This document shows positions 16,760 through 27,608 of a DNA stretch of 64,000 nt, piece after piece. The position numbers and the translations under genes were made by a program. The DNA is taken from contig CAXXNS010000009.1 of NCBI GenBank assembly GCA_963666895.2, positions 248,001 to 312,000 of the forward strand, written 5' to 3'. The DNA is from G963666895 sp963666895 (lineage in GTDB: Bacteria > Desulfobacterota > Desulfovibrionia > Desulfovibrionales > Desulfovibrionaceae). The notes under the pieces were generated by a model, which ran no database searches, was not told where the DNA came from, and saw only the letters and a list, made by a program, of their open reading frames with translations. The first letter of the stretch is position 1. Each line of letters opens with the position of its first letter.

Positions 16760-17719
16760 ATGCCACGACAATCATTGTCCAAGCCCCGATTGTTACTGTC
16801 CGGCCTCCTGGTTCTGCTTCTGACCCTGACGCCGCTGCTGTCCGGTTGCGGCGAGGACGAGCCCGCGGTGCGCGTGGACCTGTCCAACCGCACCGAGCTG
16901 ACCGCGCCGGAACAGGGCGAGGCCATCACCTACGCCTACCTGCCCCAGTACTCCCACACCGTGTCCTTCGAGCGTCACAGGCTCCTGCTGGAGTACCTGC
17001 GCCAGGCCACGGGCCTGCCCCTGACCCAGGTGTTCCCGGACACCTTCGACGAGCACATCAAGATGGTGGAGCGCGGCGAGATCGACATCTCTTTCTCCAA
17101 TCCCTTCGTGTACATCCAACTGGCCGCGGCCGGGGCCAAGGCCTTTGCCCGCATCGTGGAGCCCTCGGGCCAGCCGGACTTCCGGGGCCAGGTCATCTGC
17201 CGGGCCGACAACAGGCTCATCAACAAGCTGGACGACGTGCGCGGCAAGCGCTGGATCGCGGTGGACCCGGATTCCGCCGGGGGCTACCTGTTCCCCCTGG
17301 GCCTGTTCCTGGACGCGGGCATTCGGCCCTCGGACTTCTCCGAGATCGCGTTCGCGCCCGGCCCGGGCGGAAAGCAGGAAAAGGTGGTCCTGGCCGTGTA
17401 CGCCGGAACATTCGACGTCGGCACCATCCGCCAGGGCACCCTGGACATCCTCAGGAACAAGATCGACCTGGACGCCATCCGCGTCCTGGCCGAGACCCGG
17501 TCCTATCCGGGCTGGGTCTATGCGGCGCGTGAGGGCCTGGACCCCGAGGTGGTGGACCGCGTGGCCAAGGCCATGTTCGCCCTGGATTCGGGCGATCCCG
17601 GGCAGGCCGCCATCCTGTCCGCGGCCGGCATGAGCGCCATCATTCCGACCAAGGACGAGGACTACGATCCGGTCCGTGAGCTGGCCGCCAACCTGGGCAA
17701 GCTGCCCTCGGAGCCCTAG
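16760..17719 (+). CDS. PhnD-like periplasmic substrate-binding lipoprotein
   Basis: A 319-residue lipoprotein with the lipobox LLSGC (lipid-attachment C30). The mature part follows the PhnD (phosphate/phosphonate-binding) fold: YAYLPQYSHTVSFER near the start, DISFSNPFVYIQL in the ligand cleft and GGYLFPLGLFLDAGI later. No PhnC or PhnE transporter genes are adjacent; instead the gene is followed after three bases by a sensor kinase. It is therefore more likely a sensor input, like other solute-binding proteins that talk to histidine kinases, than a transport component. The ligand is unknown. Confidence 0.8.
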   Translation: MPRQSLSKPRLLLSGLLVLLLTLTPLLSGCGEDEPAVRVDLSNRTELTAPEQGEAITYAYLPQYSHTVSFERHRLLLEYLRQATGLPLTQVFPDTFDEHIKMVERGEIDISFSNPFVYIQLAAAGAKAFARIVEPSGQPDFRGQVICRADNRLINKLDDVRGKRWIAVDPDSAGGYLFPLGLFLDAGIRPSDFSEIAFAPGPGGKQEKVVLAVYAGTFDVGTIRQGTLDILRNKIDLDAIRVLAETRSYPGWVYAAREGLDPEVVDRVAKAMFALDSGDPGQAAILSAAGMSAIIPTKDEDYDPVRELAANLGKLPSEP

Positions 17720-17722
17720 GCC

Positions 17723-19829
<2,107 letters not shown>

Positions 19830-19837
<8 letters not shown>

Positions 19838-20189
19838 GATACTCGTGCTGGACGACGTGTCCGACGCCGGGAGCCTGATCAAGCGCATTCTGGAGCGCAA
19901 GGGGCACGCGGTGCACGTGTTCACCGAGGAGGAGGAGGCCATCGCCCACGCCCGGGACCACGAGACCGACCTGGCCATCCTGGACATCAAGCTGAAGAAG
20001 ATGACCGGGGTGGAGGTGCTGGAGGAGCTCAAAAAGGCCCGTCCGGACATGAAGGCCATCATGCTCACCGGCTATCCGACCCTGGAGACCGCGCGCCAGG
20101 CCCTGGACCTGGGGGCCAGCGAGTACTGCGTCAAGCCCATCGACAAGGACGAACTGGAAACCAAGGTGGAAGAAGTCCTGGGCACCTGA
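19830..20189 (+). CDS. Single-domain response regulator
   Basis: A 119-residue stand-alone receiver domain with D8/D9 acidic pocket, phospho-acceptor D52, T80 and K102. There is no output domain, so it must act by protein contact or phosphotransfer, not by binding DNA. The start overlaps the kinase gene by eight bases with AAGGAG upstream, so it is the obvious partner of that kinase. The next gene, 11 bases on, encodes a PEP-synthase-like protein. Confidence 0.9.
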
Positions 20190-20200
20190 ACCGGAACGTC

Positions 20201-22663
20201 ATGTTCATCACCCGGCTGTTCAAGCACTGGACCTTTCAGGTCTTCGCCCCCGGCACCCTGCTGCGGACCAAATACAATGCCTTCAAGGAACTCCTGACCC
20301 TGGACGACGCCTGCCTGGAGCGCATCGCGGACATCGAGGAGATCGCCTACGGCCAGGTGCAGGCCGACTGGGCGCGCATGAAGCTTCTGTCCCACGGCCT
20401 GGTGGACGACTGCGGCGAGCTGGCGGAGTGCTTGCGGGTCATGAGCCCGACGCGCTACCTGGGCCTGTCCGACTACCTGAACAAGATCGCCTTCTACGTG
20501 CGCATGGGCCTGGACCTGCCCGAGCCGGACCTGTCCCCGCCGCACATCATCAGCCTGGCCGACGCGGCCGACCTGCCCGCCCAGGCCGGGGGCAAGGCGC
20601 ACAAGACCGGCCTGGTGTCCGCCGAGACCTACCTCAACGTGCCTCCGGGTTTTGTGGTCACGGCCACGGCCTTCAACTATTTTCTGGAATACAACGGGTT
20701 GCGCCCGGCCATCGACCAGGCCCTGTCTCTGGCCGTGCTGGATCGGCCCGCGGACCTGGCCAGGACCTGCGACCATATCCGAACCTTGATCCTCGAGGCC
20801 CCGGTGCCTGAGGACATGGCCGACGACATGCTCCAGGAGGCCCGGGCCGTGGTGTCCGGGTCCGGCAAGCTGGCCGTGCGCTCCTCGGCCGTGGGCGAGG
20901 ACGACGAGTTGTCGTTCGCCGGGCAGTACGACTCCGTGCTGGACGTGGAGCCGGACAACGTGTCCGAGGCCTACAAGCAAGTCCTGGCCAGCAAGTATTC
21001 CGTGCGCGCGGTGTCCTACCGCATCCTGTACGGCCTGCCCGACGAGCACACGCCCATGGCCGTGCTGGTCATGGCCCAGGTTCTGGCCCGGGCGGCCGGA
21101 GTCATCTACACTCGCGACCGGGACCGGGCCCGCACCATGCGCGGGGTCACGGGCATCTACGCCGTGTCCGGCACAGGGGACCAACTCGTCAGCGGCCGGG
21201 CCAATCCCGAGATCTGGAGCCTGACCGGGGAGGAGGACCCGTTGCTGCTGCAGGAGCCGGGCCAGGATTCGGAACGGGTACTCGAGTCCGAGCAGGCCCA
21301 CGCCCTGGCCAAGGCCGCCTACGAAGTCGAGGAGGTGTTCGGCGCGGCCCAGGACATCGAGTGGGTCCTGGACGAGGCGGGCGAGCTGTTCGTGGTCCAG
21401 GCCCGGCCGCTGCGCACCTCCCAGGTGGAGAACCAGGCCGCGTCCCTGGAGAGCGAGCCGGACGGAGAGGTCCTGGCCCAGGACTGCGTGGTGGCCTCGG
21501 GCGGCGTGGGAGCCGGAGTGGTGCAGCGCATCGAGCGGCCGGACGAACTGGACCGGGTGGAGCCCGGGGCCGTGCTGTCCGTGCCCGCGCTCTGGCCCGC
21601 CCTGGCCGCGGTGGCCCAGAAGGCCTCGGCAGTGGTCTCCCAGGCCGGAAGCCGGGCCAGCCATTGCGCCTCCGTGGCCCGGGAAATGGGCCTGCCCGTG
21701 CTGGTCCTGGAGGACAAGCCCCTGCCCGAACCCGGCGTGGAGGTCACGGTGGACGGACTGTCCGGCCGCATCTTCGCCGGACGGGTGGACAGCCTGCTGG
21801 CCGGGCGCGAGCGGCGCCGGCCCGAGAGCCTGACCCTGGCCCGGCTGGAAAAGGTGCTGCCCTTCCTGGTCAAACTCAACCTGACCGATCCCGAGGCCGA
21901 GAACTTCACGCCCGAAGGCTGCCGCTCCCTGCACGACGTGGTCCGCTTCTGCCACGAAAAGGCCGTGGCCGAGATGTTCTCCCTGGTGGGCAAGTCCGGC
22001 CGGGGGCTGGCTCGGGCCAAGAAGCTGGCCAGCAAGCTGCCCATCGTGCTTTACGTCCTGGACGTGGACCAGGGCCTGTTCGAGACAGCGCGCGAGAAAA
22101 AGGAGGTCGTGCCGGACGACATCAAGTGCCCGCCCATGTGGGCTCTGTGGACCGGGCTGTCCGGCGAGGAAGCCCTGTGGGACCAGAGCATGCCTCACAT
22201 GGACTGGGAGGAGTTCGACCGCGTATCCGGCGGCATCTTCAAGATGGATTCCAAGCTGCTGGCCAGCTACGCGGTTCTGGCCCGGGACTACATGCACCTG
22301 ATGATCCGCTTCGGATACCATTTTTCCCAGGTGGACGCCCTGTCCGGGCCCGACGCGCGGTCCAACTACGTCAATTTCCGGTTCAAGGGCGGCGGGGGCG
22401 ACGAGACCCAGCGCGAGCTACGCGTGTCTTTTTTGCGGACCATCCTGGAGGAGCAGGGCTTCACGGTCCAGACCCGGGGCGACCTGCTGGACGCCTCGTT
22501 CGCCCGCGAGTCCGAGTCCTCCACCCAGCGCAGGCTGGAGGTGCTCGGCAGGCTCCTGGCCTGCACCCGGCTCATGGACATGGGCCTGACCGGGCCGGAG
22601 CAGGTGGCCGAGCTGGCGGCCGCCTTCAACCAGCGCCTGAACCGCGCGCGCACGGAGTTCTGA
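20201..22663 (+). CDS. PEP-synthase-like phosphotransfer protein with atypical C-terminus
   Basis: An 820-residue protein. Residues 1-120 have no recognisable domain. Residues about 125-405 form the ATP-grasp (PEP/pyruvate-binding) domain with RSSAVGEDD near 227 and EWVLDEAGELFVVQARPL near 400. Residues about 450-520 are the swivelling phosphohistidine domain with H488 in GSRASHCASVAREMG. The usual PEP/pyruvate TIM barrel is absent; instead there is a C-terminal region of about 280 residues with NYVNFRFKGGGGDETQR, which I cannot assign. The acceptor of the phosphoryl group is unknown. It lies in the kinase operon, 11 bases after the receiver and two before the phosphatase. Confidence 0.75.
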   Translation: MFITRLFKHWTFQVFAPGTLLRTKYNAFKELLTLDDACLERIADIEEIAYGQVQADWARMKLLSHGLVDDCGELAECLRVMSPTRYLGLSDYLNKIAFYVRMGLDLPEPDLSPPHIISLADAADLPAQAGGKAHKTGLVSAETYLNVPPGFVVTATAFNYFLEYNGLRPAIDQALSLAVLDRPADLARTCDHIRTLILEAPVPEDMADDMLQEARAVVSGSGKLAVRSSAVGEDDELSFAGQYDSVLDVEPDNVSEAYKQVLASKYSVRAVSYRILYGLPDEHTPMAVLVMAQVLARAAGVIYTRDRDRARTMRGVTGIYAVSGTGDQLVSGRANPEIWSLTGEEDPLLLQEPGQDSERVLESEQAHALAKAAYEVEEVFGAAQDIEWVLDEAGELFVVQARPLRTSQVENQAASLESEPDGEVLAQDCVVASGGVGAGVVQRIERPDELDRVEPGAVLSVPALWPALAAVAQKASAVVSQAGSRASHCASVAREMGLPVLVLEDKPLPEPGVEVTVDGLSGRIFAGRVDSLLAGRERRRPESLTLARLEKVLPFLVKLNLTDPEAENFTPEGCRSLHDVVRFCHEKAVAEMFSLVGKSGRGLARAKKLASKLPIVLYVLDVDQGLFETAREKKEVVPDDIKCPPMWALWTGLSGEEALWDQSMPHMDWEEFDRVSGGIFKMDSKLLASYAVLARDYMHLMIRFGYHFSQVDALSGPDARSNYVNFRFKGGGGDETQRELRVSFLRTILEEQGFTVQTRGDLLDASFARESESSTQRRLEVLGRLLACTRLMDMGLTGPEQVAELAAAFNQRLNRARTEF

Positions 22664-22665
22664 CC

Positions 22666-23742
22666 GTGGCCCCGGACACAGGCTACCGTTTGGACTGGGT
22701 CACGGACCAGCTGGCCGTGGGCCAGGCGCCCATGTCCCGCGCCCACCTGGAGGCCCTGAAACAGGCCGGGGTGGACGCCATCCTGAACCTGTGCGCCGAG
22801 TACTGCGACCTGCACGAGATCGAGGCCGAGAGCGGCTTCCAGGTCTACTACCTGCCTATCCCGGACGAGGAGGCCCCGGACCTGACCGAGATGGAAAAGG
22901 CCCTGGCTTGGCTGGACGAGGCCATCTACCTGGGCAAGAAGGTGCTCATCCACTGCCGCCACGGCATCGGCCGCACGGGCACGGTGCTCAACGCCTACCT
23001 GCTGCGGCGCGGCCTGGGGCACAAGCTGGCCGGGCGGACCATCAAGGGCCTCAAGTCCAAGCCGGCCAACTTCGACCAGTGGTGGACCATCCGCAAGTAT
23101 GGGCGCAAGGAGGGGCGGCTCACCGTGCGCGAGCCCTCCCTGGAAATGCGCCATCTTGTCGATTTGTCGCCGTTTTTCGCGGACTACCAGGCCCTGGTGG
23201 GCCAGGCCGAGGACTTCCTGAGCCTGGAAGGCAAGCGGAACCAGGGCAGGTGCGGCCGCGACAACGTGCTCTGCTGCCGGACCCCGGTGCGTATGCACCT
23301 GGTGGAGGCCGTGCATGCGGCCCACAAGATCAACCAGGAGCTGGACAGCGTCACCCGGCTCCAGGTCATCGACCGGGCCGTGCCCGTGGCCAGGGCCGAG
23401 ACCAAGGCCGAGGCAGAGATGGTTGAGACGGCCTCGGGCGCCGAGGCCTGCCTGAGCGACGCTGGCTCGCTTTGTCCGCTGTCCGAGCTGGGGGAGTGTT
23501 TGCTGTTCGAGTACCGGCCTCTACAGTGTCGGACCTATGGGTTGCCCGAGGACGTGAACGAGGAGTTGTGGCGCGAGGTGCTGGCTCCGGGCCTGGAAAA
23601 GACCTCGCGGGACCTGTTCTTCGCCTTCACCTCCACCTTTGCCGACACCCTGCCGGTGTTCACCCTGCCGGACGTGGCCTCGGGCCGGTACGTGCAGACG
23701 TTCTTCCACCACATGCTGGCCGTGAAGAACGGCAAGCAGTGA
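22666..23742 (+). CDS. Dual-specificity phosphatase fused to a YkgJ-like cysteine cluster
   Basis: A 358-residue protein read from GTG at 22666, two bases after the previous stop. Residues about 8-150 are a dual-specificity/tyrosine phosphatase domain: HCRHGIGRTG (H96-G105, nucleophile C97, R103) with a likely general-acid aspartate near 66. Residues about 196-290 contain a cysteine pattern (RCGRDNVLCCR, CLSD, CPL, CLLF, QCRTYG) like YkgJ zinc- or iron-chelating proteins. The fusion suggests a phosphatase that responds to metal or redox state. As last gene of the kinase operon it is the likely off-switch. Function is inferred. Confidence 0.75.
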   Translation: MAPDTGYRLDWVTDQLAVGQAPMSRAHLEALKQAGVDAILNLCAEYCDLHEIEAESGFQVYYLPIPDEEAPDLTEMEKALAWLDEAIYLGKKVLIHCRHGIGRTGTVLNAYLLRRGLGHKLAGRTIKGLKSKPANFDQWWTIRKYGRKEGRLTVREPSLEMRHLVDLSPFFADYQALVGQAEDFLSLEGKRNQGRCGRDNVLCCRTPVRMHLVEAVHAAHKINQELDSVTRLQVIDRAVPVARAETKAEAEMVETASGAEACLSDAGSLCPLSELGECLLFEYRPLQCRTYGLPEDVNEELWREVLAPGLEKTSRDLFFAFTSTFADTLPVFTLPDVASGRYVQTFFHHMLAVKNGKQ

Positions 23743-23748
23743 GGCGGG

Positions 23749-25020
23749 TCACCCCTTCAGGCGCTTGATGGCGCAGAACTCCCCGCACATGGTGCACACG
23801 TCGTCCTCGCCGATCTCGCTCTGATTGCGGAAGGCCCGGGCTTTTTCCGGGTCCAGGCTGAGCTTGATCTGGGTCTCCCAGTCCAGCTCCTTGCGGGCCA
23901 CGGACATGGCCCGGTCGCGCGCCAGGGCCGAGGCCCGGCCCCGGGCCAGGTCGGCGGCGTGGGCCGCGATCCTGGAGGCCATGGTGCCCTCGCGCACGTC
24001 CTCCACCGTGGGCAGGCGCAGATGCTCGGCCGGGGTCACGTAGCACAGGAAGTCCGCGCCGTGCATGGCTGCGAACGCCCCGCCGATGGCTCCGGCAATG
24101 TGGTCGTACCCGGCGGCCACGTCCGTGACCAGGGGACCCAGGATGTAGAAGGGCGCGTTGCCGCACAGGCTTTTCTGCAGCCGCATCTGCTCCTCGATCT
24201 TGTCCAGGCTGACGTGGCCCGGGCCCTCGATGATGACCTGCACACCCTTGGCCCAGGCCCGGCGGGTCAGCTCGCCCAGGGTCAGCAACTCGGCGGTCTG
24301 GGCCAGATCCCCGGCGTCGGCCGTGGCGCCCGGCCGCATGCCGTCGCCCAGGGACAGGGTCACGTCGTACTCGGCCAGGATGTCCAGGATGTCGTCGAAG
24401 TGTTCGTAGAGAGGGGATTCCTTGTTGTTCTTGCGCATCCACTCGACCAGAAAGGCCCCGCCCCGGCTGACCACGTCCAGCACGCGGGGCTGGGCGGCCA
24501 TGGCCTTGAGCGCGCTCTGGGTCACGCCGCAGTGGATGGTCATGAAGTCCACGCCTTCCTCGGCCTGGCGGCGCACCGTGGCCAGGAAGTCGTCCATGGT
24601 CATCTCGCGCATGTCCTTGCGCTTGGCGGACAGCTCAAACGCGGTCTGGTAGATGGGCACCGTGCCCACCATCACGGGCGAGCGCTCCAGCACGGCCCGG
24701 CGGATGCGGATCTGGTCCGGGCCCAGGGACAGGTCCATGACCGAGTCGGCCCCGGCCCGCACGGCCGCGTCGAGCTTGGCCAGCTCCTCGTCCAGGTCGG
24801 AGTGGTAGGGCGAGGCCCCGATGTTGGCGTTGACCTTGACCGAGGTTCCCTGGCCCACGCCGCGCAGCTCCGTGAACTTGCGCTTGGCGTTGCGGGGGAT
24901 GGCCAGGGTCCCGGCGGCCAGCCCGGCGCGCACGGCCTCGGGCTCCAGCCCCTCCTGGACGGCCACCACGGCCATTTCCTCGGTGACGATTCCTTGTTCA
25001 GCCTGCTGCTTGAGGGTCAT
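23749..25020 (-). CDS. thiC: Phosphomethylpyrimidine synthase
   Basis: ThiC is a radical SAM enzyme that rearranges aminoimidazole ribotide into HMP-phosphate, the pyrimidine half of thiamine. This is the short form of 423 residues. The C-terminal CTMCGEFCAIK holds the three cysteines for the [4Fe-4S] cluster, and substrate motifs such as NANIGASPYHSD, MTIHCGVTQ and EGPGHV are complete. A TPP riboswitch lies upstream, so expression should fall when thiamine pyrophosphate is plentiful. The gene converges on the phosphatase gene with only six bases between the stops. Confidence 0.97.
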   Translation of the reverse strand: MTLKQQAEQGIVTEEMAVVAVQEGLEPEAVRAGLAAGTLAIPRNAKRKFTELRGVGQGTSVKVNANIGASPYHSDLDEELAKLDAAVRAGADSVMDLSLGPDQIRIRRAVLERSPVMVGTVPIYQTAFELSAKRKDMREMTMDDFLATVRRQAEEGVDFMTIHCGVTQSALKAMAAQPRVLDVVSRGGAFLVEWMRKNNKESPLYEHFDDILDILAEYDVTLSLGDGMRPGATADAGDLAQTAELLTLGELTRRAWAKGVQVIIEGPGHVSLDKIEEQMRLQKSLCGNAPFYILGPLVTDVAAGYDHIAGAIGGAFAAMHGADFLCYVTPAEHLRLPTVEDVREGTMASRIAAHAADLARGRASALARDRAMSVARKELDWETQIKLSLDPEKARAFRNQSEIGEDDVCTMCGEFCAIKRLKG

Positions 25021-25074
25021 GTTCCCACCTTCGTGTTGGCGTTGGCGGGGCGGCGCGTGACGGGCCATGAAGAA

Positions 25075-25106
25075 CGCCGCCTCCCCTTGGGAAAAGGGCA
25101 GCGGCG
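25075..25106 (-). promoter_or_regulatory. Expression-platform hairpin of the thiC leader
   Basis: On the minus strand, CGCCGC (25106-25101) pairs with GCGGCG (25080-25075), with inner CCC/GGG pairs, followed by TTCTT. It lies between the riboswitch and the ribosome-binding site and is a plausible terminator controlled by the aptamer. Confidence 0.55.
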
Positions 25107-25121
25107 CTTGGCGGTTCGGAT

Positions 25122-25197
25122 ATCAGCTCCCTTCGCCGGTATGATCCGGATCAGGTTCTAAGGGTATCCTCTCAGGCTTGTCAGCCACCCCTGCTTG
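25122..25197 (-). promoter_or_regulatory. TPP riboswitch (THI element)
   Basis: The leader of thiC carries the conserved core of the thiamine pyrophosphate aptamer on the minus strand. AGGGGTGGC comes first, then CTGAGAGG, then ACCCTTAGAACCTGATC, and finally ATACCGGCGAAGGGAGCT closing the P1 stem. The order and spacing fit the family well. It should turn thiC off when TPP binds. Confidence 0.95.
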
Positions 25198-25235
25198 CCC
25201 TGATCACTACCGGTCCGGGCGGCCAGGCGTCAAGT

Positions 25236-26279
25236 CTACTCCCTGCCCAGAACCTTGGGGCTGGCCATGTGGGTCTGGAAGACCCTGGCCAGGTCCGGGT
25301 TGTCCTGCACGCGCATGTTGGTATCGTCCCAGGTCTCGTTCCACCAGGTCATGGCCTTGATCCCGGGCCAGCGGCCGCCCAGCAGGTCCAGCAGGGCCTT
25401 GTCCGCCCACCGGGCCTGGGGGCAATGGGGATTGCGTGCGGCTACGGCGAATTCCAGGACCATGATCGGCTTGCCCGGGGCCAGAGTGGTCAGGCGCGGG
25501 TAGACCTTGTCGGCCATGTAACGGAAATCGTTGCATTCGTCGTCATCCGGGCTGCCCGCGCCGTAGGCGGAAAATCCAACCCAGTCCACGTAGTCGTCGC
25601 CCGGGTAATAGAGCTCCAGCCTGTTCCATGAACGGTCCGGATTGTCCTCGTAGTCCACGTGGAACACGAACTGCACGTTGGCCGCGCCCTGGGCACGGAT
25701 TAGGTCAGCGATGTGCCGGTAGGCGTCGCGGAATCGCTCCGCGCCGTCGGGAATGGTCGGATCGCCGTAATCGTTCTTTCGTTCCCCGCCGTTGAACGTG
25801 GCGCTCCACGGGAACCACCGTCCGTTCACCTCCACGCCGTAGTCCAGGAGCACGGGGCCGCCGTACTCCCGGGCGGCCTGGGCCCAGGCGATCAGGTCCT
25901 GGTCGTGGTCGCCGTTGATGATGCTCTGGGGGGAGTAGGCCGGGTCCTCCTTGAACTTGCGGTCCGAGCCTGACCAGAACAGCAGGTGCAGCAGGGGAAC
26001 AGCGCCCGCCTCGCGGATCCAGGCGCAGGTTTCGGCCGGGAACTCCTTGCCCCAGGCCCAGTTCTGGGAAAAGGTCACCAGCTTGGCCGTCGCGCCCGCG
26101 GCCTGTTCGAACTCGGCCAGGGTGTCCGGGGTGATGTCGTCCTCGTCTCCGGTGGGGCCTGACGGAAATACTCCCAGGTACAGGAAATCCTGGGACGGCA
26201 CGGGCAGTGCGTCTTGGGCCGAAGCCGGCGGGATCGTCAGGGCCAGGCAGGCCAGCGCGATGAGGAGTAGGTGTTTCAT
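25236..26279 (-). CDS. Secreted glycoside hydrolase family 26-like protein
   Basis: A 347-residue protein with a signal peptide (residues 1-22) and a TIM-barrel-like body. VEVNGRWFPW (E150) resembles the GH26 mannanase acid/base motif, and IMVLEFAVA (E276) lies where the nucleophile is expected; HLLFWSG and WVGFSAYG fit barrel strands. GH26 enzymes cut beta-mannans and related glucans, but the substrate cannot be told here. The ATG at 26279 is supported by GGGAGG upstream. It is divergent from a PEP-CTERM-type protein, so a role in exopolysaccharide processing is possible. Confidence 0.7.
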   Translation of the reverse strand: MKHLLLIALACLALTIPPASAQDALPVPSQDFLYLGVFPSGPTGDEDDITPDTLAEFEQAAGATAKLVTFSQNWAWGKEFPAETCAWIREAGAVPLLHLLFWSGSDRKFKEDPAYSPQSIINGDHDQDLIAWAQAAREYGGPVLLDYGVEVNGRWFPWSATFNGGERKNDYGDPTIPDGAERFRDAYRHIADLIRAQGAANVQFVFHVDYEDNPDRSWNRLELYYPGDDYVDWVGFSAYGAGSPDDDECNDFRYMADKVYPRLTTLAPGKPIMVLEFAVAARNPHCPQARWADKALLDLLGGRWPGIKAMTWWNETWDDTNMRVQDNPDLARVFQTHMASPKVLGRE

Positions 26280-26447
26280 GGTTTTCCTCCCATGAGAGTT
26301 CTTAATGTTTTCCTCCAGGTCATGTCGAGGGTCGGTGGAAAACCGTTTATGAGGACGGTCGGAAGCGTACCGGGGGAAACCCACGCCAGTCTTAAAAAAC
26401 TGGACAGATTCGTGTGTGATCTCGGCCCGAATCCCTACCATAAAGAA

Positions 26448-26476
26448 TTGTTACATTTTCGCGATTGGGAATATTC
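26448..26476 (+). promoter_or_regulatory. Promoter candidate for the PEP-CTERM gene
   Basis: TTGTTA, 17 bases, ATATTC (or TATTCC with 18). It lies about 90 bases before the start codon, in the 285-base divergent gap 26280-26564. That gap is otherwise featureless apart from short inverted repeats such as CCAGT/ACTGG. Confidence 0.35.
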
Positions 26477-26564
26477 CTTGCTTGGACTTGGGGGAAAACC
26501 CCAGGCCGTGGGGCTGGAACTGAACAAGGCGTTCTGACTGGAATAGCAAGCGAGGGCTGGCAAT

Positions 26565-27239
26565 ATGAACAAGCGGACAGCGATTGTTTTGGCCACGTTG
26601 ATCCTGGCGGTGCTGGGAGTCGCTGGCACGGCCCAGGCTGCGGAATACGATTTCCAGGTGCTGAACGATTATTACAATGATTACGATGCGGCTTCGGCCG
26701 CCCTGGCCACCACGGCCGCGGACGGCACGGTCCTGTTCCTGGGCATGGAAGTTAGCGGATCGGGAAATTCGGTGACCTTTACCTTCACCAACAACGTTCC
26801 CGTGACCAACCCGGCCAGCATCACCGCCATCTACTGGGATTTCGGCGGCAACAGCGGAGCGTTCAGCGCCACGCCGTCCATGAATCAGTCCACGGGCGTT
26901 TCCTTTGCCCAGATCACCGGCAAGAAGTTGAACCTGCCTGAGGGCGGAACCATCGGGTTTGACGCCATGTTCGGCATCGCCAACGACGGCGACGTGACCG
27001 CGGGCATCAATGGCGGCGAGTGGCTGTCCATCACCTGGACCCTGGCCGGACTGACCTATGACGACGTTGTTTCCCTCATCAATTCCGGCGACATCCGCAT
27101 CGGCATGCATGTCCAGTCCCTGCCCGACGCCCCCAACTACTCGAGCATGTCCGTGGTCAACAAGACCCCGCTTCCCGGCGCGGTTTGGCTGCTCGGCTCC
27201 GGCCTGCTGGGGCTGGTGGGGTTGCGCAGAAAGTTCTGA
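26565..27239 (+). CDS. PEP-CTERM-type exported protein
   Basis: A 224-residue protein with a signal peptide (residues 1-25) and a beta-rich middle rich in N, T, S and G. The C-terminus is TPLPGAVWLLGSGLLGLVGLRRKF: a P-L-P motif, one membrane helix and a basic tail. This is the layout of PEP-CTERM/VPLPA-CTERM sorting signals, which exosortase recognises in Gram-negative bacteria that make exopolysaccharide. No exosortase gene is in the window. The middle part is not assigned to a family. The ribosome-binding site is weak. Confidence 0.82.
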   Translation: MNKRTAIVLATLILAVLGVAGTAQAAEYDFQVLNDYYNDYDAASAALATTAADGTVLFLGMEVSGSGNSVTFTFTNNVPVTNPASITAIYWDFGGNSGAFSATPSMNQSTGVSFAQITGKKLNLPEGGTIGFDAMFGIANDGDVTAGINGGEWLSITWTLAGLTYDDVVSLINSGDIRIGMHVQSLPDAPNYSSMSVVNKTPLPGAVWLLGSGLLGLVGLRRKF

Positions 27240-27265
27240 AGTCCACGTGAGATCGTCCAATACCG

Positions 27266-27292
27266 GGCCGCCCCAAAGGGCGGCCTTTTTTT
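27266..27292 (+). terminator. Rho-independent terminator after the PEP-CTERM gene
   Basis: An eight-base stem (GGCCGCCC/GGGCGGCC) is followed by seven T residues, 27 bases after the stop codon. Confidence 0.9.
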
Positions 27293-27381
27293 GTCTTGAA
27301 AATAAAGAAAAGCGCTATGATTTCGCCTGGTCGATAATACGGCACCCCCGGGTCATACAGGACGGGAATTCCAAAATACCT

Positions 27382-27395
27382 CATCCGATCGGATG
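27382..27395. promoter_or_regulatory. Perfect 14-base palindrome, operator candidate
   Basis: CATCCGATCGGATG is self-complementary over its whole length and lies 214 bases before the MFS start. No regulator gene is adjacent. Confidence 0.35.
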
Positions 27396-27450
27396 GTTGC
27401 TTTGGGCGTCTTGAGCTTGTCACGAATCATCGCCGTGGCCGTTGGCGGCT

Positions 27451-27474
27451 TATTATGCCTTTGCGGGCATAATA
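27451..27474. promoter_or_regulatory. Nine-base inverted repeat, operator or hairpin candidate
   Basis: TATTATGCC, loop TTTGCG, GGCATAATA. No T-run follows, so a binding site or leader hairpin for the transporter is more likely than a terminator. Confidence 0.4.
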
Positions 27475-27608
27475 TATTGTATTCATTCCAGAAAAACAAG
27501 ACAAGCCAATGCCAGGAATAGGAAACGAACCACGGACAGGGGGGATTGTACCCGGTCCGGTTCCGGGGTAATGGCAGGGCACGGAACGCCTTACTGGCAG
27601 GAACAAGC

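Larger units (their letters stand above)
27293..27608. other. Gene-free stretch upstream of the MFS transporter
   Basis: About 316 bases of mixed, partly AT-rich sequence. It holds two clear palindromes (27382-27395 and 27451-27474, listed separately). No conserved reading frame or convincing promoter is seen. The transporter frame is open upstream to 27546, but that part does not look like protein. Confidence 0.5.

Noticed and set aside
26271..26537. An 88-codon plus-strand frame in the gap between the GH26-like and PEP-CTERM genes
   Set aside because: It starts inside the start of the opposite gene, has no ribosome-binding site and a composition unlike real proteins here. The gap is better explained as a divergent promoter.
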